This document shows positions 47,101-60,000 of a DNA stretch of 64,000 nt, one piece after another (the stretch's first letter is position 1; each line of letters begins with the position of its first letter). The notes below the pieces were generated by a model, which was not told the DNA's origin, ran no database searches, and saw only the letters and a program-made list of their open reading frames with translations. Made by a program: the position numbers and the translations under genes. Origin of the DNA: Agelaius tricolor. Its lineage: Eukaryota; Chordata; Aves; Passeriformes; Icteridae. The DNA lies in contig JALJCS010000004.1 in the NCBI GenBank assembly GCA_023055355.1, forward strand, positions 32,797,744 to 32,861,743, written 5' to 3'.

Positions 47101-50100
47101 TCTCTCAATTTCTGATGGTTTGAAAATGTAATTTAAAACTTAAGTGAACACGGCTCAGTTTTGAACTAAGTTGAAGAGGAAGTTTGTGAAAAATTCAAAC
47201 ATATATTTTTTCTAAATCATATTTTTCTGACTGAATTTCAAAGGAGAAACTTTGAGATTCACTTATACTGAGTCACATGGGAATGAACTAGGTCACTCTC
47301 CAACATATCTTCATCCTCCTCATATTGAGGTAGTCTATAATCCTAATAGTAGTTGTTACCTACCATCAAAGCATCAGGAAAAACAAAAGAAAATGGGGGA
47401 AAAACCAAAGGCTTAGTTCTGGGGTTCTATTTTAGCCTCCAGCATGTACTTCTAGTGTTTGCATAAGCCTTCTTCCACTTTTTAAGGCATATATCTCTGA
47501 GAATTAGAAACAGAATATCTTTGTTATTATTTATCTTATAGCAAATAATCCTGTTGCTTTCTTTATGCTCAAAAAGTTTGAAATTCTCTCTGTGAACTCT
47601 GATGATGCCAATTCAATCAGGGCTTCATTTGAATAAACAAATTCAAGAGGTTAATTAGCATTTAAAAGTGACCCTTTCCTTTAGAAAAAGTAACACTAAG
47701 TCTCTTATTCCAATCTTCTGCTTATTTCTTAATATAATGGTATTTCTATTTTTTTAACTTCAATCTTACAATACATCTGGTTGGTTTTTTTCCTCTCTTT
47801 TTACATGATGCGGTTCTTCGAAAAATCTCTAAGAAAAAGATCTTTCTCTTTCAGCTTTCTGAAGCCAAATTGACAAATACCATAATCACTCCAGAGCATT
47901 TTTATGTCGTCCATGTAGTCTGTAATAATAAAATTATCTCTCTGCCTTAAAGGACCAGGCAGCTCTTCTGCTCTTGTCTTCTAACTAGTCCTCCATCATT
48001 GATTTAGCCTTCCCTTAACAAGAACCACTCTTCAGGGGTGCTCAGAGAAGAATTACCTTGTCAGACCAAACCCATGCATTTGCCATATAAAATACCTAGA
48101 ATGCCAAGAACTCCATATCCATTTCAATACAAAGCACAGCAGCTTCTCCAGTACATATTTATTTGCTTAAATTAATACAATACATCATACATACTTTTAC
48201 TATTGAGATAGAAAGCCAGAAACTAAAGATTCACATATAGTTTGTTCACTTCACAAGCTGTGGCTTTAAACAGGAACTCAATGTTCTACATGAAATAAAT
48301 ATGCAACACATTATTTGCAAAATCTGTTAGGAGTACAAAATGTTAGCTCTGTTACATCTTGTTCAGCTAAGCAGACATGACATTTTCAAAACTGTTAATA
48401 ATTATTAAAACTTCTAGGAATAATAAATATGGTACTTATATTACTTCTTAACTGTACACTCAAAACAGCAGAGTCCAGCAGCACCATATGAAGAGAGAAA
48501 TCAAAGAATAGGTAGTAGACAAACACAGAGTTGTAAAGAGGTGGGTGCAGTAGCATTACTTGGTCTTTCCACTAACTTGTTTTACAGGAAACAGCACAAA
48601 ATAAACTTTAATTATTATATTAATCACAATGTATTTTACCCTTTGAGCTTCTGAACACAAAGCACCTGTCTTTGCTGTCATAAATTGAAGGCCATCTAGC
48701 AGCCATGAAAACTCAGTTTCACAAGGAGATGGCTGAGTCCTTGTGGCCAGACTGAAAACACTTTGCCCCAAGGTCACGTACAACTTTGCTTTTCCTTTAA
48801 ATATGTTGTCTATCTTCACCCTTAAACTTTCCTAGCTCAGATTTTGGGTTTTCCTCCACCTACTCTGTGCTCCAAAGCATCTTGCAGAACTCTCCCTGCT
48901 ACCCTTAACATCAGAAAAGCCCCTAACTTAACAAACTACATGCCTTCACTTGCCCAGAGTCTTTATGGTAGGGAAAATTTATCTTTTCCTCAGCTGACTT
49001 CTGGAAGCATCTCAGCTGTGCAAGTTTGTAGCCACTGCTATTTGCTGTGATTAATGCTCTCTGAAAGGATGAAACAAGGCTGCATAAACAATGCAGGGAA
49101 ATGGTATAGATGTGCTTTTATATGGAGGTGGTGGAGACTGGGCTTTAGTTTCATATGTCCCCATAAACTGAAAACCCAAATAACACTCAACAGTAGTAAG
49201 ATAAAGACTTTGTTGGGGTTTTTTTCCACAAAATAGCTAGAAGACGAGAGATAAACTCACAATAGGAATGAGAAAAAGAAGAAAATATATCCCCCAATGT
49301 CCAGGACACAGGCAATGTCTCTACTGGACTTCTGAGCCTCTACACAAGGCAAAATAAGGAAGCTAATCCCTTGAAAATTATAAATGGGAAATAGCTTCAT
49401 TATGAGAGCAAATTTCTATAAAGCATTTTCAAAGCTATTAAAAAGCAAAGGCTGTTACTGTCTGTTCCCAAAGCGGTGCCAATGTAAATAGTGTGAAAAT
49501 AACTTATGTTTGAAAAGCAAGGTGCTTCACAATGAAGGCTGTTATTTCACTTTTAATTTGTCCCTTGAGGCCTCTTTGTAACAAGTGTCACAGACCCATC
49601 TACATTATGTTCTACAGCAGGGAGGACTGTCATCTTCTAACCACTTTGCTTGGGTCACTTGGAACTGTCTTCTTACTTCAGTAATAATTTTGTTTGTAAT
49701 TTCTCTCATTGATAATTTACAGTTTTAAATTAGGTTTTTACTATTCTGACATGAATTAGACTTGTTTGAGAATTAGCTTAGTATGACTTTGTGTCTGGGC
49801 AGAATCTCAAAGTCCCTCTGTGAAGAAATATTCTGCTTTCTAGTAAAATGCTATGAAAAAGAGTTCACATTATGAATTACTTGCAAATAGTATTGCCATT
49901 CTGGGACTTTTTCCCAGCTGTATGTGGTTGTCCAGTACTTCTGCTCCAGTGAAAACTGCACCTGTAGAAGTGGGTAAATTGACTGCAGTGAGTGTGGTTA
50001 AAGGAGTTTGGACAACCCAGAACTGTCTGCAGTAATTTCCTTTCCTAAGGACACATCTGGCACATTCTCTTATAAGGTCAGTAAGGAAACTCTGGACTGC

Positions 50101-50131
50101 ATGCTTCCAGTAAACATATTTTTTGCAGTTG
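44185..50131. other. Intergenic, no gene seen
   Basis: About 6 kb of AT-rich DNA. It has a 13-bp direct duplication (AGCCCTAGATAAA twice, about 45069-45096), an ATCATGATT-rich patch with a 22-bp palindrome (45956-46053) and a CT-rich patch (about 47068-47105). No gene. Confidence 0.65.
45956..46053. repeat. Direct repeat plus 22-bp perfect palindrome
   Basis: AATAGATTTAAA..TCATGATT..ACT occurs at 45956-45980 and again at 46010-46033. It is followed directly by a perfect palindrome at 46032-46053 with half-site CTAGAAAATCA. The ATCATGAT core recurs several times in 100 bp. Confidence 0.85.
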
Positions 50132-50998
50132 CAGAATCACATAATCACAGAAGCATTTAGGTAAGAAAAGACCTCTTAATATCATGAAGTCCAATGTTTG
50201 ATCAATCACCACCTGGTCAACTAGACTTAGTGCTACATCTGATCATTTCTTGAACACCTGCAGGGATGTCTGACTTGTAGCCCTTCTCTGGACATGCTCC
50301 AGCACCTCAATGTCTTTCTTGGAGTGAAACGTCCAAAATTGGACACAGGATTTGAGGTGTGGCCTCCCCAGTGCCCAGTACAGGGGGACAATCCCTGCCC
50401 TGCTCCTGCTGGCCACACCATTGCTGGCACAGGCCAGGATGCCATTGGCCTTCTTGGCCACCTGGGCACTGCTGGCTCCTGTTCAGCTGCTGTCACCAGC
50501 ACCCCCAGGGCCTTTTCCTGTGGCAGCTTTGCAGCCACTCTGCCCCAGCCTGTGGCACTGCCTGGGCTTGCTGTGACCCAAGGGCAGGACCCAGCACTGG
50601 GCCTTGTTGAACCTCACACCACTGGCCTTGGCCCATGGTCCAGCCTGTCCAGATCCCTCTGCAGAGCCTTCCTGCCCTCCAGCAGATCAGCACTCCCACC
50701 CAGCTTGGTGTATCTGTTAAGTGACTGAGGGGACTCTCCATCCCATCATCCAGATGGCTAATAAAGATATTAAACAGGGCTGGGCTCAGTGCTGATTACC
50801 CCTGGGCAACACCACTGGTGACTGTCTGCCAACTGCAGTTAACTTCATTAATCACCACTCTCTGGGCCTGGCCATACAGCCATGTTTCAACCCAAGCAAA
50901 GATTTCATCCACCCAAGCCATGAGCTGTCAGCTTTCCCAGGAGATTGCCATGGATAATGTATCAAAGTCTTTGCTGAAGCCCAGATAGAATACATCCT
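50132..50998 (-). mobile_element. CR1 LINE 3' fragment (copy B), internally deleted
   Basis: Reverse-oriented CR1 from AGAATCACATAATCACAG through ACACCTGCAGGGATG, then a jump of roughly 250 bp relative to the 43.5-kb copy to CCCTTCTCTGGACATGC. It continues into ORF2 (AAACAGGGCTGGGCTCAGTG, TATCAAAGTCTTTGCTGAAG). It contains the tract 50347-50711 that matches copy A at 364 of 365 positions. Open frames at 50233-50741 are CR1-derived. Confidence 0.92.
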
Positions 50999-53554
50999 AT
51001 GATATTAGTTGCTAGGAGCTGAACTCTGCTGAAAATGTCTCTTTTGCTCCATTTGTCTGGACTGCAATTGGTATGTAATATTCTGTTTCTTTCTTGATAA
51101 GGATTGTCTAGCTGTCCCATAGCACTCTCCAATTAACAGACAAGAGTTTGCAATGGAAGGGCTGTGTACTTTCCTGCTTTACACACCACAAGACTGAAGG
51201 ACTTGCTAAACTCCACCCACCTGCATGATCACCTTTCTAGAAATTGCAAAGAGATTCCCGATTCCTTGCTTGTTCTTCTTATCATGTAAACTAATATATC
51301 TGGAAATGTGGAGCTAACTGATACTGATACTGAACCATGCACAGCTGGAAACTACACTACTAAGAGGGAGACAATTCTAAGAGTTAGGGACTCCCAGCTC
51401 TTGGCTGTATACATGCTGACATGGGAACTTTTGTCTGGTAGAGAGACAAGCTAGTGCCAATAAGTTAACTGAAGGAGTTGTTCCCATTTTTGAGGGACCA
51501 TCTACTAGACCATGCTGAATTTCTACCCAATCATTTCCCCTGACGTCTAATAAATAATACAGTTTCATTCATTATTCTAAAAATTTCCTAACTTTTTTGC
51601 TTGACCACAATGTCTTCCTTGAAAGAAAGATGGCTCCTTTTTCAATAGGCATCGTCTTACAGCTAAAGCAAGGAAGAGGAATGCTTATGATAGAACAGTT
51701 AATCCCTGAAGAAACATGACCATGGACCTCTAAAATACACCTCAAAGACTTTTTAAATTCTAAAGTGACATACCTTCCAGTTCAATTTGGCATAACATTT
51801 TTATTTTTAAAAATATGTACATCAGACATAGATGTAATTTAGGAAAGTCACCTGGATGTTACCCCTTCTTTTATCAATAGCTTTTTCTGCATGAATTTCT
51901 GCATATGTTATGCCATGTTTGAGCCTTGAAAAAGGAAAACACTGCCTGTAGCCTTGGACTACACAAACCCAGTTATATGAGAAATATGGACTTTGCCCTG
52001 TGAATGCTGCTTCATAGGCATGAGGATCATTAATTTGAGAGGTGTGTGTTTTCTTATAGGGGCAGAGAGCTGCAGCTACATGACTCGTCTTAGCAAGCCA
52101 TAAAAGTAGATGACTGTATTTGAGTATAACTTGCTATATAGAGAGCATGATTGCAATGCATTTTAAATCAAGAACTTGGCAGGTAAGTGAAGAAGGCAGT
52201 AATATTTGGAAGACATGTACCATATATATGGATTTTAACCTTTTGAGCTGGGATGTCCAAAGGACACAGGACAAATTTTATGATTAATTGAATTTTTATT
52301 TCCACGTAAGCAATAGGATGATGCAGGGCTGCTTCTCATTTTCTTGAAGAAGTAGGAACTAATATGCTGTTCAAAGTATTAATGTAATTAATGAAAAGTT
52401 TAATGGAATATGCTTTTCCCATGTTGGTATAAGCTTATAACTGTAGGGGAATCAGAGGATGAAAAGCTGAGTTTGACTCCATAAAACCAGCATGAGTGAA
52501 ATTTGTCTGAAAGGCCTGCCGCTTACTGCTCAAGAAGTGTTTAATAAGAGAAGTTTTCTGACTTTAATAAGAGAGAAAGTTTTCCTCTGTGAGGTACTGC
52601 TTGTTCTGTAAGGGTGGTTTTAACCCTCTGAAACAAAAAATGACCAGATCTGTGTATTCCAAAATTATCCTTACTAGCAATTAAAAACTGAAGAGATAAA
52701 TGGTAAAGCTGCATAATTTTTTCAATTGAATGACTCATACTGTGTTATGTGTAACTATGGCAAGATTGTGAATGCTGCATGCTGATGCCACCCAGTACAT
52801 GTGTTGGTCCAAGCAGGCAGTGGAACAAAATGTCAACACAATCTATGCTATTTCACTTCAAGAAAATCTGAACACTCCCATACTGGCTGAAACACAGCAA
52901 AGCATGAATATTCCTTGTGCCAGAGAACTAGTTTTTGTAAGAAATTCCTTTTAAAGCCTTAGAGAACTGTCCTTTACTGCCTCCCCAGACATTAGTTCTT
53001 CTTATTATTTTGTTTCACATTTCTCATTGTAAGTAGTTGCACTAAGAGTCACTTCAGTAAATCAAAATATTTGGACTGTGTTAGTTCTGAATGTCGACAG
53101 CATTTTCATGCATGCCATGTTTAATAGTACTCTGGCTTATAATGTGAAATACTTTGTATTTTCAGATATTTTTGAGGCATATGGTTAGAAGTTTTCATAT
53201 ATATTTAGTCAGATAATAAATCAGATGCTAAAGTATGTTGCTTTCTGCTAAGTAGAAAATTGCATGTAAGTATCTATCCCCATATAATAGGAAGTAAACT
53301 TCTGTACCCAACCCATTGTCTGTTATACATTAAACAGATAAATATTAAAGTGTTATTTTTCAATATCTATTGCATTTCTTGGTGACCTCAAGCTGCTTTA
53401 TTCTTTTAATGTATGTGGTTTACCCTAAATTATTTTTAATAATTTGGCTTATTTGTTTCTAAATACTACTACAGACTTCCAGGCTTTAGTAGCTTACAAT
53501 TCATGTTAAAATATACCTGGTTACCATTTTCCAGCTGTTTTAAAAATGTCCATT
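50999..53554. other. Intergenic / likely ZNF366 3' UTR region
   Basis: No recognisable repeat or other gene. The part nearest 53554 must contain the ZNF366 3' UTR. A minus-strand AATAAA lies at 53402-53397, but I cannot tell where the transcript ends. Confidence 0.6.
53397..53402 (-). other. Possible ZNF366 polyadenylation signal
   Basis: AATAAA on the minus strand, 153 bp past the ZNF366 stop codon. Other candidates exist further on and mammalian ZNF366 may use a longer 3' UTR, so this is tentative. Confidence 0.3.
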
Positions 53555-54090
53555 TTAAATGCCTAGAAGCATTGTTTGTTTTTCCATTTTTCTTTCTAGC
53601 AATTCTTTCAAACTCTTGTTCTTGTGCTTGAAATACAAGTAATCAGAGAGAGAGTGACCAAGTCTGGCCTTTTCAAAGGATCTAAAGCTGAGATGTTCTT
53701 TGTTGTTTGCAAGCTCTCCCTCTCCACGTCTCTCCTCTTGGTCTGAATTTCCTATTCTCCTCCCCAGTCCTCCCTCACTTAACACCTCTTCCTTCTCATT
53801 GCAGTAGGACTCTCTGAAGTCCTTCATCATGCACTCAGGTTTGCCAGAGAGATCTTGGGCCATGTACAGCTTGTTGTCATCATTATGGTACGTGGCAGGG
53901 CTGTATCGCTCTGCCTCATAGCAGTTGTCTTCCTCTTCTTCCTGGCATGAGCTTCCCTTGGCACTCTCACCATCAGAATGAAATGAGATTCCCTTCCCTT
54001 GGCTTTTCTGGGAGAGATCAAATGGCTCTTCCTGTTCCAAGCTTCTCAAGACATTTGTCTGGGACAGAGCAATCCTTCCTCTTCCAAAAC
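53555..54090 (-). CDS. ZNF366: ZNF366 terminal coding exon
   Basis: Acceptor CCACTACAAG, then GFGRGRIALSQTNVLRSLEQ once the split Gly codon is joined. The PFDLS CtBP-binding motif is at 54025-54011. A Ser/Glu-rich low-complexity middle (CQEEEEDNCYEAERYSP) follows, and the conserved tail ends at TAA (53557-53555). The exon is 536 bp: 178 codons plus two bases, taking one base from the previous exon. The middle shows the usual poor conservation while both ends are strongly conserved. Confidence 0.95.
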
Positions 54091-57000
54091 CTTGTAGTGG
54101 TTTGAGGGGAGGAGAAAAGGAAAAAATTATATATAGGAAATTTTACTACTTGATACATGGCTAAAAAACAAAATCTGAGGTGTCTTTTATTTCATTTTTT
54201 ACCTTTGTCTTCCATCCAGCTATCTCCAAGTACTTCACTATTTACATCTCATGGCATCTCCTTCGAGATGCTGCAAAAAGGAATGCTATTGTATATGCTT
54301 CACAGCCAGGTTAGGACACACAAAACATTCTTTTATACAGCCAGACTCTGGATGATGCAGCTGGGAAGAAAAGTGAAATGGTCTGGCCTTTTGTAAACTG
54401 AATTTTGCCTCACCCTACTCAGTTCCTCCTTCCTATTCTTTTTCTAAAGTAAAACTTGAATCTAAAGCACCACAGTCCATAATCCAAGTCCCAGGTTTTG
54501 TATCTTATGTTTCAGAGGAGTGGAAGAGACTAAAAACATGGTAATGTATTTGTTCTATGGACACTGTGGTTCAAAGTTAATACTTTACAAATGAAAAGAC
54601 AACAGTCTCAGCAGCCTATGACTGTCCTTAATTTTTCCCCTTTCAACCACTGAGAAACAATCAGCTGAAAAGCTCTATGCGCTAGACAGTGCTTCAGCTT
54701 GAGGGAATCATTATAAACAAATGATGATTTTGAGCAGTGTATATAAATATGCATCTAATCCTGGATCTGGTTTGTCTTAGTATTTGTCAGTGTCTTCCCT
54801 CTTGATCGAAATACAGATTATCCAAGAGGCATCTGTGGACTCAAAAATGCTCCAAACCTAATCAGGATATATTTTAAAAAATCAGATACTAGAGGCATAG
54901 GCCAGCTTCATTAAAGACTAGTGACAAAGTGAGGACTTCACCCAATACCCATGCAAGTCACTATTTTACCTGCTTTTGTTTCCTTTGTTTTTTACTTTCC
55001 CCTCAGTAATTGAATCTAGTTTCTGAAGGATCTATGCAGTATCACTAAACAGCAGATTTTATTTTGCAACAAGGTGTATTTGTTAAAAGGATTCATAAAC
55101 AGGCATCAGACCTCACAAATTTTCTCATATTTGATAAGCCTCAAGGGCTGCAGAATCTCTGTACAATGAAAAGATCTTAGGCAATCTCCAATTATGAGCA
55201 ATTCTCTAACTAGCATGATGCTGTAGGAGATTTACAGAAAAAAAATACTTATTTCATTAGCCATTAGGATCTTCAAAAATTTTACAACAAATGTCATTAG
55301 AGTAAGTGTTTTGCACATGTGCTAAGCTGCCCTAAAGTTTGAATATATGAGAAATGCCAAGAAACCACGCCCACTAAAGAATTATTCATCTACAAAATCT
55401 TAAAAAAGGGATCTTGGATACCCAAGCCCTCAAAAAATTCTCCCTAATTCCCCGACTTCTTTAGATAGCATTGATCTGTTTACATGCATGAGGATGACTT
55501 CAGGAAGTATATGTGGTAAGTGGCAGACAGGAAATGTTTCTCAGGATGCCCTCAGTAGTCAAAAATCCTTATACTGTGAGACTTATACTTTGAGGAATAT
55601 CCCCTCCTCTTCATGTGCTTCCTCTTCATGTGTAAATGGGATCTTGAGCCTATGGTATTCATGTGACACCAGCTATGCCAATACAGTATAGAATGACCAA
55701 GGCTCCTGGATGTAGACCGATTGAAGATTCCATCCCTGCTCCAGACTGGAATCCAATAAGCTGTCAGAAAGGACCATAAGTGTTTCAGATTTTCTTTTTC
55801 TGTCAGTTTAGGATTGATTTATGATTTATGTGGGACATGTAATGCTGCCATGTAATGCTATAGTAATATAGATAATAACAACTTCACAGGCTTATGGGAT
55901 TCTACCTCTTGCAATAACATTGGATCTATGGCACAAGTTTGTGGATCTGTCGTACAAAGCCCATTTGTGTTTACTGATATGCATATTCAGATCTCACAGA
56001 GAATAATCTCACTGAAAATTATTACCTTGAGAGTGAAATCCTCTTTCCATGACCCCATGTTTGACTTTCATGTGCCTGGTTAGGTTCCCCTTCAAGGTGA
56101 ATTTGCTGGGACAGTAGAGGCACTTAAACGGCTTACTATCTGAGTGCAAGTGCATGTGTCCCATTAAATTGTGCATTCTGTTAAACTCCTTTCCACACAG
56201 CTGTAAAAATGGTAAAAATGAAAATTATTAGTAGTTTGAAGCAGTATTTTCAAGGACAACATTTTTAAAGGAAAGAGGACCTACACTTCTCAACTTAAAC
56301 TCTGGCAGTTTTTGGCTGCAATATATTTTTCAAAGTTCCATCAAAATCCTACAGGCAAAAACATGTGGTATCTAAGGCACTTTGAACTGCTGACATTTTT
56401 TAATATTGGTGACCAGCACACATAGTCCAAGATTCCCCAAAAGCAGTCAATGTTGTTGTAAGGAGGGGAAAGACTTAAGGGACTAATCTGGAAGGCTCGT
56501 AACTTCAATGAGATTCAAAGTAAAAGTTTCTGCCCTGGTGGACCATTCCATTTGTAGTTTATACATCTTGCCTTTAACCAACTACAATGTCAGGCAGGAA
56601 TGGAATTATAAAATAAAACCAATTAAGTGTTTCTGTGAAACAGTCAGAGTAACAGAATATTACTTATTTTTAAATGGAAATTAAATGGCTGCACATTTTG
56701 CTTAAAACTAGAAAAAGCAATTCCTTGTTTTTCTGTGTTTCTTGCTCACTCTTTTTTTCCCCTGATTCTTTCATCATTTGTTTATCAACTCCTGTGTTTT
56801 GGTGTCTCTGGTGAGTAAGCTGCAATTTAAACAGTCATGAGGCTGCAAGAATGACTTAGCTTTCCCTGAAGCATGTTCCTGCCAGCTCAAGCCATTGATC
56901 GTAAAATTTTTCCTTTGATGAAACAATACCAGTGGGTTTAATTCATTGTTGTTTATTCAGATGGGTCCTTTTGTAGTCTGGACTCTTATGTATTCTTAAG

Positions 57001-60000
57001 ACATGAGAGTTTGACATCACTATTACAGGCATCCAGTCTTACTTGTCTTCTGGTCTTTCCTTACCAGGATTTATAATTTTATTCACATTCAAGTGGCTAT
57101 TTCCATCCTCTGCAAACTTCTGTGCTTGCTTTCTACTTTTTTTTTTTTCCTGACTTGTTTTATCATTTGATTTTATTTTTTTAAATTATTCTTATTACTA
57201 TATGAACCAGAGTCACCATTACTGAGTAACTGAAACCTTCATCTAGCAGGGTAACCATCTGGCAGACAATTAATAAATAGAAATTACTAAGACTCCACTA
57301 GATTTTTTTATATAATCTGGATTCAAATTTTACTTATTTGGTATTACAGAAGAACTGATACAGAATTTGTAGATGTAAATTCAGAAAGTCATCACTAAGA
57401 ATATCTGGATGAAATGTAAATAGCAAAAGGATCCTTGGAAAAACAGTAATATATGCTTTGTCTTTTAAGACTTCTCTTGAGGGAAAATCAAATCAGTTCA
57501 TAAATACAAAAATTAGCAGGTCTACTGTTTTAAAATAAAAACTAGAGCTGAGTCAGAGCTGTAAAAAGGCAGATTCTGAAAACATTCACTTGCTTTTCAA
57601 AAAATTGTTTGCTTCAGCTGCATATGTACCATTTGTGTTTTTCTGTCTGTGATTTTACTAAAATGAAAACTCTAGCAAATAAATTTATCACAAAGTGTTA
57701 GAGAAGACCATTGGTGGAAAAAAAGAATAGCCAATGAAAATGAGTAATTCATTTTTAAAAGTAAGATAGCTGCTTCCAAGGGTCATCCAACCACTGAGGA
57801 AAGAATACCGTCTTCTGCATGTTCAAAGAAAGTTAATATGTAGGATTATTTGCACTCAGAGAAATTATGGAACCACAAAATACCTCAGAAAGTCCTGGGA
57901 GGAATCAGACTCTCATCTATGAGACTACTAATGAGCACAGAAAATTTGCAAGGAGTAACAGCAGCTGATTGTATCTTGACAGCTGCTGGAACAACCTATA
58001 ACTTGTCAATATTACTCTTGCTACAAGAATGTCAACAATAATATCTCTCTAACACCTCTTTGCTGAAGGCTTCTGGTTATCTGCTTGTATTGTGGCTGAC
58101 ATACGTTATCACCAGAACCTGCTTTCCTATATCTAGGTCTTCTCTTTCTGAACTGGTAACCAAGGAAAATCATGTTGAGTGGATGAGTGGCTTCAGTACT
58201 GCATGCAAACACTTATCTTTATAAGATCTTGAGTATTAAAATTTATTTAGAAGGACCATTTGGTTGCTTTCTGTCAAGGCAATACTTGTTTCTCTTTCTT
58301 CTTACTGAAAAGACAGGGACTTGGTAAAGGTCATTTCTTTATGGCATAAAAGTTCTGTGTCTGAATAAAGTTGATGGGTTTTCCATTTCCCAGAGTCAGG
58401 CACATCTTCAAGATATGTAATGTGTTCTTGTCCTGAAATCTCCTCTGAGGACATGAGGAAATGGTACTAGAATGCAGAGGTGTGGCAGGAAAATCAAAGA
58501 AATGCAGATAGGAAAATTGTTTTTTGGAATGATGGGTCTCTGTGGCATAATCTCTGTTTTACTGGTCATTTCAAAAAGGCACGAGACATCTTTCAGATGA
58601 ATATCTATGATCCAGATGTAAAAGGAAATAGGTTTCTCACTTATATGCTAGAAGACTGCAATTCAAATCTAGCTGGAGTACATAGTTAATGCTCAATGAA
58701 GAGCTTGAATCTGCAGATCAAATTAGAAGACTGTACAAGATTTTCTTTCTCTCTGACATGACAGCCTAGTGAGCAGAGTGTGAAAGATGATCCTGAGACA
58801 GTTGCATGGGAGGAGCTCCAACAGAACCCAGTGCACTAGAGCACTCAGGGAGATGAAAAGTTTATGCAAGAGAACTTGGGATATCAGGAACATGGTTTAC
58901 TTGTGGACTTTCTGTTAGGCTGTCTAACAAAATAATCTTCGACAGAATGTTTAGAACTAAATAAAATTAAAGTCTTGAAGAGAACAACTCAGCTGCAAGT
59001 CTGCTGAACAGACTTAGTTGCACTGGCTGGTGAAATGGACTTCAGTATAGTTTGCTAGAATAGTCTACATTAGTTTCAGTCTAGATTTTTTTCCTCTTAA
59101 GCCCCCACATGAAGTATCATCCTTCTAGATTTGCCACCAGTTTTGTTCCTCTCAAAGTACTTCTCTCTCTCTCTGATTAAAAAAACTCATTTTAGATAGG
59201 GAAAAAAGTGGTGTTCAAAACATCTGTTACAGGTATTTGTCTGAGCTGAAGAAAGATCTATTGCATCCTTTATTGGAGATCTGAAAAATTGATTACTTCA
59301 GCACTAAAAGCAACAGTAAATTTCATGGAACCTTTCTCTACAAATCCAAATTAGTACTGTTGCACCAGTTGTTGGAATACCTTCATAACTCTTCAGTGGT
59401 TTTTTTTTTTTTCCTCCTAAACAGAAATAAACAAGGCAACATGGGCTCAGGCCTTTAAATACTACAGACAAGTTCACTCTTCAGCAGAAAATCAAACAGA
59501 GATCCAGGCTGCAGCTGGGTGAGGAAACAGAAGGGACAACTATTTGCTACTCCTGCACTTCTGATAGTATGTGCTTAGCTGTGATTAGACACATAGGAAA
59601 GCTCATGTTTTCTTTTGCTGTGAGAAAAAGGTAAAGAAAACCATTGCATGTGGTGAAGTATAAAGGCTACTGCTGTGCTCTCTTTCCCTTGCATTCTTCT
59701 TCTTCTTCTTTTTTTTCTTTATAAGAAGGGTGTTCCTTTCCTCAAAGAAAGAAGGAGAGGGAGAATGACTGTAAACTGTCCAAAAGGACCGTGAGAAAAC
59801 AGGAAGCTTTGAAAAGTACAAGAGAAAGCAAGATGAAATCTATTTGCAGGCGGTTCCCTGGGGACATGTGAGCCATTGTTAAGCAGGCTGTTCATACAGC
59901 TATATCCTTCCTTCTGCTGAGGAGGAGCTTGGTGCCAAAAGGCTGCTATCTGGTCATTCCCTTAACCCTCCAAGTACCAGCCAGAAATATTTGCTTTCAA

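Noticed and set aside
59603..59821. 72-codon frame with a poly-Lys run
   Set aside because: Produced by a CTT/T-rich tract within a ZNF366 intron.
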